64,000 nt of DNA from Bacilli bacterium. Its GTDB lineage: Bacteria; Bacillota_I; Bacilli_A; RFN20; UBA1709. The position numbers were made by a program, and so were the translations under genes. Location: positions 37,080-101,079 of the forward strand of contig JAFTIF010000002.1 of assembly GCA_017457045.1 (NCBI GenBank). The letters run 5' to 3'. The notes beneath the pieces were generated by a model. That model was not told the origin of the DNA and did not search any database. It saw only the letters and a list, made by a program, of their open reading frames with translations. Numbering within the stretch: position 1 is the first letter of the stretch; every line of letters begins with the position of its first letter. Positions 45,569 to 54,670 of the stretch are shown here, piece after piece.

Positions 45569-46768
45569 ATGATAAAAGGATATGTTAATTCAAGTGACTT
45601 AAAAATATATTATGAAGATAGTCAAACTAGTCTTGAACCTATCCTTTTTTTGCATGGAAATAATGAAGATCATACATACTTTAAAACAATAAGAGAATAT
45701 TTTGAGAATTATTATAGGTTGATATTTATTGATAGTAGGGATCATGGATTATCTAGTAAAAGTGATGATAATTTAGATTTTGAAGTAATGGCAAAAGATG
45801 TTTATGAAGTTATTAAAAAAATAAATGTTAATAAGCTAAATATCATTGGATTTAGCGATGGTGCAAGTATTGCACTTCAATTAACATTAGATCATCCTGA
45901 AATTGTTAATAGTTTAGTTTTAGTCGGTGCTAATTATAACGTTCAAGGATTAAAAAAAGATATTCTTAATAAAATTAAGAAAGATTACATGAAAAATAGT
46001 CTTTTAGCATCAATAAATGAAAAAGAAAAAGATTTGAAAAAGAAGAATCTTTTAATGCTTAAACATCCTAATTTTCATGAATTAGAATTAAATAAAATAT
46101 CATGTAATGTTTTAAATGTCTTTGGTAGCAATGATTGCATAGAGATTGAACATTCTAAAAAGTTATCTACATTATTAAAAGCAAAAGAGATTGTTTTTGA
46201 TAATGCGAGTCATGATTTGATTTTAGAATATCCTGATTTGTTTGCAGAAAGAGTTAAAACTTTTATAAGAAGTAATGAGAATTGTTTTATAAACGATGAT
46301 GTTGGATTAGTTAATTATGAATATATTGATAGTTTTATTAATTATTTGGATTATAAAGATGATTTGGTAAAGAAGGCAATGGATCTAAGATTAGAAATAA
46401 AAAATATCAATGAATTTGAAAAATACTTTCAATCAATTAATTATGAAGAAAGACTAACGATATTAGATTTAAAAAACTATCAAAGAGTAGGTTTTATAGG
46501 GTTAGTCAATGGTGAATTAGTTATAAGAATATTTTCATCATTCAGAAAAAAAGGCTATGGTTTTAAAGCGATAAACACTTTTATAAAATATCTTATAAAT
46601 AAGGGCTATAGTTCCTTGCGTATTAATATTATGGAATCTAACAAGAATTTAGAAAATTTAGTAAAAAAATGTGGATTCAATAAAGATTATTTAGATAAAA
46701 CAATTATTAGCAAAAGAACAAATGATGTAATTACATTACATAGTTATGTTTTTAGACTAGATAAATAA
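45569..46768 (+). CDS. Alpha/beta-hydrolase fused to GNAT acetyltransferase-like domain
   Basis: Protein of 399 aa with two domains. Residues about 1-235 are an alpha/beta-hydrolase: FLHGNNEDHT, nucleophile S96 in GFSDGAS, the acid in GSNDC, and the His of ASHDLI. Residues about 285-399 resemble GNAT acetyltransferases, with IRIFSSFRKKGYGFKAIN as the acetyl-CoA loop and ENLVKKCGFNK near the end. The acyl-CoA pocket is only partly matched. Substrates are unknown. It follows nadE closely and is probably co-transcribed. Confidence 0.72.
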   Translation: MIKGYVNSSDLKIYYEDSQTSLEPILFLHGNNEDHTYFKTIREYFENYYRLIFIDSRDHGLSSKSDDNLDFEVMAKDVYEVIKKINVNKLNIIGFSDGASIALQLTLDHPEIVNSLVLVGANYNVQGLKKDILNKIKKDYMKNSLLASINEKEKDLKKKNLLMLKHPNFHELELNKISCNVLNVFGSNDCIEIEHSKKLSTLLKAKEIVFDNASHDLILEYPDLFAERVKTFIRSNENCFINDDVGLVNYEYIDSFINYLDYKDDLVKKAMDLRLEIKNINEFEKYFQSINYEERLTILDLKNYQRVGFIGLVNGELVIRIFSSFRKKGYGFKAINTFIKYLINKGYSSLRINIMESNKNLENLVKKCGFNKDYLDKTIISKRTNDVITLHSYVFRLDK

Positions 46769-46776
46769 CACTCATT

Positions 46777-46786
46777 GTGTTATAAT
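46777..46786 (+). promoter_or_regulatory. Extended -10 promoter of whiA
   Basis: TGT-TATAAT forms an extended -10 with no good -35. It overlaps an inverted repeat AACAC/GTGTT (46766-46780). Confidence 0.5.
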
Positions 46787-46807
46787 ACATCTCCGAGGTG
46801 AAGGAAT

Positions 46808-47800
46808 ATGAGCGATATAAAACTAAATAGACATGAAGAGATTTCCTTCACAAAGGAAGTTAAAGAAGAAATAACTCTTTTAAAAAGAGAAGACATTAAT
46901 GAAAGAAAAGCACTTCTTTCAGCATTTATTAAAATAAATGGAAATATTTTAGTAAGAAATGGAAAATTATACATTTCAATTAAAACAGAAAATAAAAAAA
47001 CAGCTCGTTTAATTTATGGAGAAATTAAAAAGCTTTATCCTGTTCAAATTAGAATCATTGTCTCAGAAAAGAAAAAACTAAGAATTCATGAAGATAGTAA
47101 AATTATCTTTATTGAGATTTGTGATGAAGACAAAGTTGTATTAAATGATTTACATATTTATACGTTAGAAGATGGCTTTAGAGCACTTCCTCCACTTAGA
47201 TGGATAAGTGATATTGAAATGAAAAAAGCATATTTGTCAGGTGCGTTTTTAGCAGCAGGAAGTGTAAACTCTCCGGTTACAAAAAACTATCATTTAGAAA
47301 TAGCAGTAAACAATAATGAACTCGCAGAATATTTATTAAGACAATGGAAGAAATTTGACCTTGACGGTAAGATTATTAAGCGTCGTGCACAGTATGTTGT
47401 CTATTTAAAAAAGTGTGAACAAATTGCAGACTTTTTGAAGATTTTGAGTGCTAGTTCCTCATTAATGAAATTTGAATCTGTAAGAATTCAAAGAGACCAA
47501 TACAACTCTATTACAAGAATTGTTAATTGTGAAGTTTCCAATGAACAAAGAGCAATGGAAGTTGCGATGGAACAAATTGAAAAAATTAATTGGTTTAAAG
47601 AAAAAGTTGGATTAGACAATCTTGATATGCCTTTAAAACAATTGGCTATGTTAAGATTAGAATTCTATGAATCAACATATAATGAATTAGCAAAAGAGTT
47701 TGAAAGAGCCTATGGTGTTACTATTTCAAAATCAGGTATCAATCATCGTATGAAGAAACTCATGGAAACTATAGATTCCTATAGAAAGAAGGTATCTTAA
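46808..47800 (+). CDS. whiA: DNA-binding protein WhiA
   Basis: Conserved Gram-positive regulator related to LAGLIDADG endonucleases, involved in division and chromosome segregation in Bacilli. Two LAGLIDADG-like repeats span about 15-210 (KKAYLSGAFLAAGSVNSP at the second), and a C-terminal helix-turn-helix is at about 280-325 (LRLEFYESTYNELAKEF, SKSGINHRMKKL). 330 aa is normal. In Bacillus it sits with rapZ-yvcK; those are absent here. The next gene overlaps its stop by one base. Confidence 0.93.
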   Translation: MSDIKLNRHEEISFTKEVKEEITLLKREDINERKALLSAFIKINGNILVRNGKLYISIKTENKKTARLIYGEIKKLYPVQIRIIVSEKKKLRIHEDSKIIFIEICDEDKVVLNDLHIYTLEDGFRALPPLRWISDIEMKKAYLSGAFLAAGSVNSPVTKNYHLEIAVNNNELAEYLLRQWKKFDLDGKIIKRRAQYVVYLKKCEQIADFLKILSASSSLMKFESVRIQRDQYNSITRIVNCEVSNEQRAMEVAMEQIEKINWFKEKVGLDNLDMPLKQLAMLRLEFYESTYNELAKEFERAYGVTISKSGINHRMKKLMETIDSYRKKVS

Positions 47801-48006
47801 TGAATATCGAAAAAAAATTTGGCGAAAGAGTAAAAGAACTCCGTAAAAGTTTAAATATATCTCAAGAAGAATTGGCTTTTAGAGCTGGTCTTCATAAAAA
47901 TTATGTCTCAGATGTTGAATGTGGAAGAAGAAATGTTTCGTTAAGAGCAATAGAACAATTCGCATTCGGATTAGGAGTTTCTTTAAAAGATTTAATGAAT
48001 CTTTAA
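47800..48006 (+). CDS. Small XRE-family transcriptional regulator
   Basis: Single helix-turn-helix protein of 68 aa. The Cro/CI fold covers residues about 8-62, with LNISQEELAFRAGLHKNYVSDVECGRRNVSLRAIEQFA giving helices 2-5 by inspection. No effector domain. Its ATG overlaps the whiA TAA (TAATG), so translation is coupled. Targets are unknown. Confidence 0.85.
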   Translation: MNIEKKFGERVKELRKSLNISQEELAFRAGLHKNYVSDVECGRRNVSLRAIEQFAFGLGVSLKDLMNL

Positions 48007-48073
48007 AGAAAATAGTGATTTTAGATTGTAATTAATGTATAATTACAAATTGTGTTATGAAGGGAGAAATACC

Positions 48074-49153
48074 ATGGATAGCAAAATGAAAGAAAGATTA
48101 GAAACAATCTTACAAAGATGTACATATTTAGAAAAGATGATGGAACTTCCAACTGTTGCAAGTGATTTCCAACGCTATAAAATGTATGCAAAGGAACATA
48201 GTAACTTAGAAGAAGTCGCTAATACATATAAAGAATATTTAAAAATTGAACAAAACGTTGAAGAAGCAATGTTGTTAGTTAAAGATAGTGATCCTGAAAT
48301 TGCAGAAATGGCAAAAATGGAAATTGAAGAAGGACAAGCAAGAAAAGAAGAAATTATTAATAATATTAGAATCATGCTTTTACCTAAAGACCCTAACGAT
48401 GATAAAAATATTATCATGGAAATTCGTGGCGCTGCAGGTGGAGATGAAGGTAATATCTTTGCTGGAGACTTATTCAGAATGTACACTAGATACGCTGCTA
48501 CAAAAGGATGGCATATTGAAATGCTAGACGCAAATGAATCGGAAGCAGGAGGATTTGCATTAGTTTCATTTATGATTCGTGGCGATAGAGTATATAGTGA
48601 ATTAAAGTATGAATCAGGTGCACATCGTGTTCAACGTGTTCCTTCAACAGAAGCAAGTGGTAGAATTCATACATCAACAGCAACAGTAATTGTTATGCCA
48701 GAAGCTGAAGATGTAGATGTTCAAATTAGATCTGAAGATTTAAAAGTTGACACATATAGAGCTAGTGGTGCTGGTGGACAACACGTTAACAGAACTGACT
48801 CTGCTGTACGTATTACTCATATTCCTACAGGAGTTGTTGTATCATGTCAAGAAGGTCGTAGCCAAATTGAAAACAGAGAAAAATGTATGGCTATGCTTAG
48901 AACTAAAATCTACGATAAGATGCAAGCAGAAGCTGATAGTGTAAGAGGAGCAGAAAGAAAAAGTAAAATTGGTACTGGTGATAGATCAGAAAAAATCCGT
49001 ACATACAACTATCCTCAAAACCGTGTAACAGATCATAGAATTGGTTTTACAATTCAACAACTTGATAGAGTTATGGAAGGCGATTTAAAGCCAATCGTTA
49101 ATGCATTAATTAACGAAGACCAAAGATTAAAATTATCAGGACAAGGCTTATAG
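48074..49153 (+). CDS. prfA: Peptide chain release factor 1
   Basis: RF1 ends translation at UAA and UAG. The catalytic GGQ is at 234-236 in GAGGQHVNRTDS, and the stop-recognition tripeptide PxT reads PST in QRVPSTEASGR. Length (359 aa) is normal. Start 48074 has AAGGGAG upstream. prmC follows two bases after the stop. RF1 is the factor for nearly all stops in this window. Confidence 0.97.
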   Translation: MDSKMKERLETILQRCTYLEKMMELPTVASDFQRYKMYAKEHSNLEEVANTYKEYLKIEQNVEEAMLLVKDSDPEIAEMAKMEIEEGQARKEEIINNIRIMLLPKDPNDDKNIIMEIRGAAGGDEGNIFAGDLFRMYTRYAATKGWHIEMLDANESEAGGFALVSFMIRGDRVYSELKYESGAHRVQRVPSTEASGRIHTSTATVIVMPEAEDVDVQIRSEDLKVDTYRASGAGGQHVNRTDSAVRITHIPTGVVVSCQEGRSQIENREKCMAMLRTKIYDKMQAEADSVRGAERKSKIGTGDRSEKIRTYNYPQNRVTDHRIGFTIQQLDRVMEGDLKPIVNALINEDQRLKLSGQGL

Positions 49154-49154
49154 T

Positions 49155-49955
49155 ATGAAGTATGTAGCTTTACTTATAGAACTTAAAAAAAAGCTAAATA
49201 AATTAGGATTAGAAGAAGCAATCGCTTATCTTATTATTGAAGATTTTTTAGGAAGAAGCTATCATGTTCATCTAGATGATGAAGTGAAAGAAAATCACTT
49301 AAATAGATTGAATGAAGACATTATTCCTAGATTAGAAAGACATGAACCTATTCAATATATTCTTGGTTATACATATTTTTATGGATTAAAAATTAATGTT
49401 AATAAAGATGTTTTAATTCCTAGAAATGAAACTGAAGAATTAGTAGAATGGTTATTAGATGATCACAAAGAAGATTCTTTGACAATATTAGATATTGGAA
49501 GTGGAAGTGGATGTATTGCGTTAGCAATTAAATCGCGTCGTCCTAATTGGAAAGTGATTTCTGTGGATATTTCAAATGAAGCTTTAATGATTGCAAAAGA
49601 TAATGCTTCTAAACTAAATATTGATGTTGATTTTAGAAACTCAAATATATTAGAAAATATTAATGAATCTATAGATATTGTTATTTCTAATCCGCCTTAT
49701 ATTGAACAAAATGATATAAATGTGGATGAATCAACTGAAAAATATGAACCTCATTTAGCATTATATGCTGATGATGAAGGCCTATATTTCTATAAAGAAT
49801 TTTCTAAGATACTTCCAATCAAAAAAGTAAGGGAATTATATATAGAATTTGGATTTCAACAAGCAGAGAATATTAAAGAAATTTATAAGAAATATGATGT
49901 TGAAATTCGCAAAGATTTAAATAAATTAGATAGAATGGCTAGAATTATTTTCTAG
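49155..49955 (+). CDS. prmC: Release factor glutamine methyltransferase PrmC
   Basis: Methylates the Gln of the GGQ motif of release factors with SAM. N-terminal helical domain (about 1-80), then the Rossmann domain with PRNETEELVEW, motif I ILDIGSGSGCIALAI and catalytic NPPY in VISNPPYIEQND. 266 aa, slightly short. Coupled to prfA. The stop is within the terminator. Confidence 0.95.
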   Translation: MKYVALLIELKKKLNKLGLEEAIAYLIIEDFLGRSYHVHLDDEVKENHLNRLNEDIIPRLERHEPIQYILGYTYFYGLKINVNKDVLIPRNETEELVEWLLDDHKEDSLTILDIGSGSGCIALAIKSRRPNWKVISVDISNEALMIAKDNASKLNIDVDFRNSNILENINESIDIVISNPPYIEQNDINVDESTEKYEPHLALYADDEGLYFYKEFSKILPIKKVRELYIEFGFQQAENIKEIYKKYDVEIRKDLNKLDRMARIIF

Positions 49956-49964
49956 CCTTTTTTT
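49937..49964 (+). terminator. Terminator overlapping the prmC stop
   Basis: Stem GGCTAGAA/TTCTAGCC with seven Ts; the TAG stop lies in the 3' arm. Confidence 0.9.
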
Positions 49965-50009
49965 GTATAAAAAATATAAATTAGGAAATAATTAGTTCGG
50001 GTGATGATA

Positions 50010-50399
50010 ATGAAGAAATTTATAGGATTAGTATTATTGTTTGTTGTTGCATTTTTAAGTGCATCTAGTCTTAACAAAACTAAAGCAAATGAAGAAATAC
50101 ATTATAAGTATAAAATAGTTTCTAATAGTAATTCTTTAGATGATATTTTAAAACTATATGAGACTAAAGAATTATTGGTTATTAATTATAATAATGCGCT
50201 TGAAAATGAATTATTAATTCAAGATGTGTATCTTGGATTTAGTGAAGAAAAAATAAGACTAGAAAATAATATTTTTATTATCGTTATCGGAGAAGGTAAC
50301 GGCATTTCTTTAGAAGGAAGTCTTAGAACTAACAGGTGTGATGATTCAACAATTAATAATCGTTATGCTTTACTTGAATGGTTAAGTAATTTAAAATAA
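50010..50399 (+). CDS. Unrecognised small exported protein
   Basis: I do not recognise this 129-aa protein. It has a signal peptide (MKKFIGLVLLFVVAFLSASS, cleavage probably after SLNKTKA) and a mature part of about 100 residues with no known motif. One Cys is present in NRCDDS. Start 50010 is the last of three in-frame starts; the ribosome site is weak. It precedes a HAD phosphatase gene by 21 bases. Confidence 0.6.
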   Translation: MKKFIGLVLLFVVAFLSASSLNKTKANEEIHYKYKIVSNSNSLDDILKLYETKELLVINYNNALENELLIQDVYLGFSEEKIRLENNIFIIVIGEGNGISLEGSLRTNRCDDSTINNRYALLEWLSNLK

Positions 50400-50420
50400 T
50401 ATTGTTAAGTAGGTGGTTGT

Positions 50421-51227
50421 ATGATCAAGTTAATAGCAATTGATTTAGATGGTACGCTTGTTGATGATAACAAGCATTTATCTAAAGAAAATATTGAGGC
50501 TATAAAAAAAGCAAAATCAAAAGGAGTGTATGTTATTCTTTCAACTGGTCGTCCTATTGAAGGTTTAAGAAAATATTATGATTTAATGTTTGTTGATACT
50601 ATTGATGATTATGCTTGTACTTTCAATGGGGCACTTTGTCTAAATGTAACAAATAATAAAGAAATTTATAGTTCATATATTAAAGGAAAAGATGTTCATC
50701 TTCTAGCAAAAGAAGTTGATAAACTTGGTTTAGGAATGCATATTCTTACTCGTAGAGGTTGTATTACTCCTAAGAATAATAAATATATTGATTTAGAAAG
50801 ATCATTAAATGGAATCCCACTTTATGAAGAAAACTTATATTTAATTCCTGATGATTATGATGTTATTAAGTTTATGATTGGAGATGAACCTTATAAACTT
50901 GATGAGGCAATCCCTAAACTACCTTCATACTTATATGAAAAGTATAATGTTGTTAAGAGTGCTACATTTTATCTTGAGTTTTTAAATAAGAGTTGTGATA
51001 AATGGATTGGAGTACAACAAATTGCTAAACACCTAGGAATAAAAAAAGAAGAAATAATGTGTATAGGCGACGCGGACAACGATTTAGAAATGATCAAAAA
51101 CTGTGGATTCGGAGTTGCTATGGAAAATGCTTTTGAAAGTGTAAAAAAATACGCCAAGTTTATTACTAAAAGTAATAATGAACATGGCGTAGCATATGTG
51201 ATTAATAAATTTATTAATGAAGACTAG
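50421..51227 (+). CDS. Cof-type HAD-IIB phosphatase
   Basis: Cytoplasmic HAD hydrolase of 268 aa that dephosphorylates small phosphorylated metabolites. Nucleophile motif DLDGT (8-12), LSTGRP for motif II, the IIB cap in the middle, and GDADNDLEMI for motif IV. Such enzymes are promiscuous and the substrate cannot be inferred. AGGTGG precedes the ATG. The stop is in the terminator. Confidence 0.9.
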   Translation: MIKLIAIDLDGTLVDDNKHLSKENIEAIKKAKSKGVYVILSTGRPIEGLRKYYDLMFVDTIDDYACTFNGALCLNVTNNKEIYSSYIKGKDVHLLAKEVDKLGLGMHILTRRGCITPKNNKYIDLERSLNGIPLYEENLYLIPDDYDVIKFMIGDEPYKLDEAIPKLPSYLYEKYNVVKSATFYLEFLNKSCDKWIGVQQIAKHLGIKKEEIMCIGDADNDLEMIKNCGFGVAMENAFESVKKYAKFITKSNNEHGVAYVINKFINED

Positions 51228-51248
51228 AGTTTGTTCTCTAGTTTTTTT
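51223..51248 (+). terminator. Terminator overlapping the HAD phosphatase stop
   Basis: Stem ACTAGAG/CTCTAGT with T run; the TAG stop lies in the 5' arm. Confidence 0.88.
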
Positions 51249-51252
51249 ATAA

Positions 51253-51281
51253 ATAAAAAACTCCGATTTAACTCGGAGTTT
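51253..51281 (-). terminator. Terminator of tRNA-Arg
   Basis: On the minus strand the stem AACTCCGA/TCGGAGTT is followed by a U run, 12 bases after the tRNA 3' end. Confidence 0.85.
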
Positions 51282-51292
51282 AGTTTGCAAAG

Positions 51293-51369
51293 TGGCGTCC
51301 ACGGAGGGACTCGAACCCCCGACCTACGGCTTAGAAGGCAGTTGCTCTATCCAGCTGAGCTACGTAGAC
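51293..51369 (-). tRNA. tRNA-Arg (anticodon TCT)
   Basis: Complete cloverleaf with encoded CCA. Acceptor GTCTACG/CGTGGAC pairs, the D arm GCTC/GAGC and T arm GGGGG/CCCTC fit. The loop CTTCTAA gives anticodon UCU (Arg AGA). The anticodon stem ACTGC/GCCGT has a U-C mismatch at 29-41 where A41 would be usual. It is divergent from argS. Confidence 0.92.
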
Positions 51370-51512
51370 ATCTTTTCAATGCTTAATTATATTAACAAAT
51401 CTAAATATAAAAATCAATAATAAAATTGAAAAAAATAAGAAAAATAACTTTTTACTATTTCTTTTTAGTTTAAGATGGGGTATAATTGCTATGCAATTAA
51501 GGAGGAAGAGTT

Positions 51513-53159
51513 ATGAATTTAATTGAAATTGAATTAAAAAATAAAATTTATGAAGCTTGTACAAATGTGTTTGAAATTGAAGTAGATAAGAATTTGGTCA
51601 TGGTAGAAATGCCACGTGATCCATCTTTAGGTGATTATTCTACTAATATCGCAATGCGTTTAACAAAGGTTCTAAGACAAAATCCTCGATTAATTGCTGA
51701 AAAGATTGTTGCTTACTTAAATGAGCATCTTACAATTGTAAACTCAATCGAAATTGCAAACCCTGGATTTATTAATTTTAGATTAAGAAAATCAACTATG
51801 GCTGATATTATTAATGTTGTTTTAGATAAAGATGAACATTATGGTGAAAATGATTCTGGTAAAGGGGAAAAAATATTAGTTGAGTATGTTTCAGCTAACC
51901 CAACAGGAAATTTACATTTAGGTCATGCTAGAGGAGCTGCATGGGGAGATGCTACTACAAGACTGTTAAAAGCAAGCGGTTATGATTGTTTAAGAGAATA
52001 TTATATCAATGATGCTGGTAATCAAATCCACAATCTTGCAGAATCTTTAATTTCACGTTATTTTGAGCTTTTAGGTAAATCTTATCCACTTCCAGAAGAT
52101 GGATATCATGGAAAAGATGTTATTGAAATTGCAAGACAAATCGTTGAAAAAGATGGAGACAAATGGCTAAACGTAGATGAAAAAGAACGTTACACTTATT
52201 TTAGAAAATTAGGCGTTGAAAAAGAATTAGACAAGATTAAAGTTGACTTAAGAAACTTTAGAGTAGAATTCGATGTTTGGAGTAGCGAACAAGCTATTAG
52301 AGATGCAGGTAAAGTAGAAGAAGTTTTAACTAAACTTGAAGAAAAAGGTTTCACTTATGAACAAGATGGAGCTTTATGGTTTAGAACTACTGAATTTGGT
52401 GACGATAAAGATAGAGTGTTAAGAAAAACAGATGGTTCATTAACATACTTAGTACCAGATATTGCATACCACTTGAATAAATTAGAAAGAGGATATCCAA
52501 AATTAGTTGACTTATTAGGAGCTGACCATCATGGATATATTCCTAGACTTCAAGCTTCAGTAATGGCATTTGGTTATCCAAGAGAATCAGTTTGTGTCGA
52601 TATTATTCAAATGGTAAGACTAGTTGAAAATGGTGTCGAAGTTAAAATGTCTAAGCGTACAGGTAACGCATTAACAATCAGAGATTTATGCGATGATATT
52701 GGTGTTGATGCTGCAAGATATTTCTTTGTTGCTAGAGCGGTTGATACTCACTTCGATTTTGACTTAGGTTTAGCAAGAAGTGCAAGTGCAGACAACCCAG
52801 TATTCTATGCGCAATATGCACATGCAAGAATTTGTTCAATTCTTTCTCAAGCACCAGCTTTAATTAGAAAAGAAGAATATACTTTATTAGAAAATGAAAA
52901 AGAAATTGCATTATTAAAATTAATCAATGAATTTACAAATGAAGTTAGCGATGCTGCTAAGTTAAGAGCACCTAATAAAATTTGTAACTATATTCAAAAA
53001 TTAGCCCAACATTTCCATAGTTTTTACGCTCATAACAAAGTAAATGATAAGGATAATTTAGAATTAACAAATGAAAGAGTTGCATTATTAGAGGCTACAA
53101 GAATTACTTTAAGAAATGCATTAAATTTAATTGGAATTTCAGCTCCTGAAAAAATGTAA
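51513..53159 (+). CDS. argS: Arginyl-tRNA synthetase
   Basis: Class I synthetase of 548 aa. The N-terminal Add-1 domain precedes the HIGH motif HLGHARGA (about 129-136, after SANPTGNL) and KMSKR occurs in EVKMSKRTGNALTI. The C-terminal DALR domain is visible (QYAHARICSIL). AAGGAGGAAG precedes the ATG. No T-box is upstream, unlike cysS and tyrS. Confidence 0.97.
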   Translation: MNLIEIELKNKIYEACTNVFEIEVDKNLVMVEMPRDPSLGDYSTNIAMRLTKVLRQNPRLIAEKIVAYLNEHLTIVNSIEIANPGFINFRLRKSTMADIINVVLDKDEHYGENDSGKGEKILVEYVSANPTGNLHLGHARGAAWGDATTRLLKASGYDCLREYYINDAGNQIHNLAESLISRYFELLGKSYPLPEDGYHGKDVIEIARQIVEKDGDKWLNVDEKERYTYFRKLGVEKELDKIKVDLRNFRVEFDVWSSEQAIRDAGKVEEVLTKLEEKGFTYEQDGALWFRTTEFGDDKDRVLRKTDGSLTYLVPDIAYHLNKLERGYPKLVDLLGADHHGYIPRLQASVMAFGYPRESVCVDIIQMVRLVENGVEVKMSKRTGNALTIRDLCDDIGVDAARYFFVARAVDTHFDFDLGLARSASADNPVFYAQYAHARICSILSQAPALIRKEEYTLLENEKEIALLKLINEFTNEVSDAAKLRAPNKICNYIQKLAQHFHSFYAHNKVNDKDNLELTNERVALLEATRITLRNALNLIGISAPEKM

Positions 53160-53194
53160 TTTACATTTTAAAAAGGATTTGGTAAGATAAATAC

Positions 53195-53417
53195 ATATTG
53201 AAAACACATTGAAAAGAAGAAGTACTTAGTGAGTGTTTTATAGAGACTTATCGGATGGTGGAAGATAAGAACATAATTAAGGAAATACATCTTGGAGTGG
53301 CCTATCGAAATTATAGTAGACTAGGACGTATAAGCACGTTACGCGTAAGAGGTTCATTTATTTGAACGAATTAAGGTGGTACCACGAACAACTCGTCCTT
53401 ATTTGGGCGAGTTTTTA
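53195..53417 (+). promoter_or_regulatory. Tyrosine T-box leader before tyrS
   Basis: The specifier codon is TAC (53286-53288) in the stem I loop GGAAATAC before ATCTTGGAGTGG. The T-box core AAGGTGGTACCACGAA (53373-53388) is near consensus. The terminator stem ACTCGTCC/GGGCGAGT (53391-53412) has a T run. Uncharged tRNA-Tyr should induce tyrS. Confidence 0.92.
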
Positions 53418-53438
53418 TATTTTAAGGAGGATTTATAT

Positions 53439-54647
53439 ATGGGAATTTATGAAGAATTAGAATGGAGAGGTCTTATTAAAGATGTTTCAGATCCATCCAT
53501 TAAAGACAAGTTAAACGCTGGAGGAATGACTTTCTATATTGGAACTGACCCAACAGGTGATAGTTTACACATTGGCCACTTTTCAAGTTTTTTAATTTGT
53601 AAAAGATTAAAAGATGCAGGACATAATCCAATTGTATTAGTAGGTGGAGCTACAGGTTTAATTGGTGATCCAAAACCTGATAGTGAAAGACCAATGATTT
53701 TAAAAGAAACTGTTGAACATAACTTTAATTGTTTAAAGTCTCAATTAGAAAATTTGTTCGGTTGTGAAGTTGTTAATAACTATGATTGGTCAAAAGATAT
53801 TAACTTCATTGATTTTTTAAGAGACTTTGGTAAATTCTTTAATGTTAACTATATGCTAAGCAAAGATATCGTTGCAAGAAGATTAGATCAAGGTATCACA
53901 TATACTGAATTCTCATATATGATTATGCAAGCATTAGACTTCTGGTATTTAAATAAAAACAAGGGAGTTACAATGCAAGTTGCTGGTCAAGACCAATGGG
54001 GAAATATTACTGCAGGTATTGAACTTGTTCGTAAAAAAGAAGGAAAAGAAGTTTATGCATTCACAATGCCTTTATTAACGAAGAGTGATGGAACAAAGTT
54101 TGGTAAAACAAATGGTAAAGCTATTTGGTTAGATAAAGAAAAAACATCTCCATATGAAATGTATCAATTCTTTATTAACTCTGAAGATTCAAAAGTTATT
54201 GATTATTTAAAATTCTTAACATTCTTACCAAAAGAAACAATTGATGAATTAGAAGAAAAGAATAAAGTTCAACCACATTTACGTGAAGCACATAAAGCAT
54301 TAGCTAAAGAAGTTATCACATTCTTACATGGAGAAGCAGCATATGAAGAAGCTATTAATACTGCTAAAGCATTATTTAGTAATGGTGGTAGCGCTGCTAA
54401 CATGCCAACAGTTGAATTAACAGAAGCTGATTTTGTTGATGGAAAAATGGATGTATGTGATGCATTAGTTAAAGCAGAATTATGTATTTCTAAATCTGAT
54501 GCAAGAAGAACTATTCAACAAGGTGGAGTTAGTGCTAATGATGTTAAAATCACTGATTTCAAGCATTTATTTGATATGAATGAATTTAAAGATGGCGTAG
54601 TTCTTAAAAAAGGAAAGAAAAACTTCAAAAAATTATTATTAAAATAA
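53439..54647 (+). CDS. tyrS: Tyrosyl-tRNA synthetase
   Basis: Class I synthetase of 402 aa. The HIGH motif is HIGH-like in DSLHIGHFS (about 44-52), the KMSKS site reads KFGKT (about 224-230 region, TKSDGTKFGKT), and a C-terminal S4 RNA-binding domain (about 335-400) has KAELCISKSDARRTIQQGG. Start 53439 has AAGGAGG upstream; the open frame back to 53376 lies in the T-box. The stop is in the shared terminator. Confidence 0.96.
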   Translation: MGIYEELEWRGLIKDVSDPSIKDKLNAGGMTFYIGTDPTGDSLHIGHFSSFLICKRLKDAGHNPIVLVGGATGLIGDPKPDSERPMILKETVEHNFNCLKSQLENLFGCEVVNNYDWSKDINFIDFLRDFGKFFNVNYMLSKDIVARRLDQGITYTEFSYMIMQALDFWYLNKNKGVTMQVAGQDQWGNITAGIELVRKKEGKEVYAFTMPLLTKSDGTKFGKTNGKAIWLDKEKTSPYEMYQFFINSEDSKVIDYLKFLTFLPKETIDELEEKNKVQPHLREAHKALAKEVITFLHGEAAYEEAINTAKALFSNGGSAANMPTVELTEADFVDGKMDVCDALVKAELCISKSDARRTIQQGGVSANDVKITDFKHLFDMNEFKDGVVLKKGKKNFKKLLLK

Positions 54648-54670
54648 GCACTCATTTGAGTGCTTATTTT
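54641..54670. terminator. Bidirectional terminator holding two stop codons
   Basis: Stem AAATAAGCACTC/GAGTGCTTATTT with ATTT loop; the TAA stops of tyrS and of the convergent gene lie in opposite arms. Confidence 0.9.

Noticed and set aside
48288..48944. Alternative-frame open frames inside prfA
   Set aside because: They are shadows of the conserved prfA frame.
53376..53438. N-terminal extension of tyrS
   Set aside because: It lies in the T-box core and terminator; a good ATG with AAGGAGG follows.
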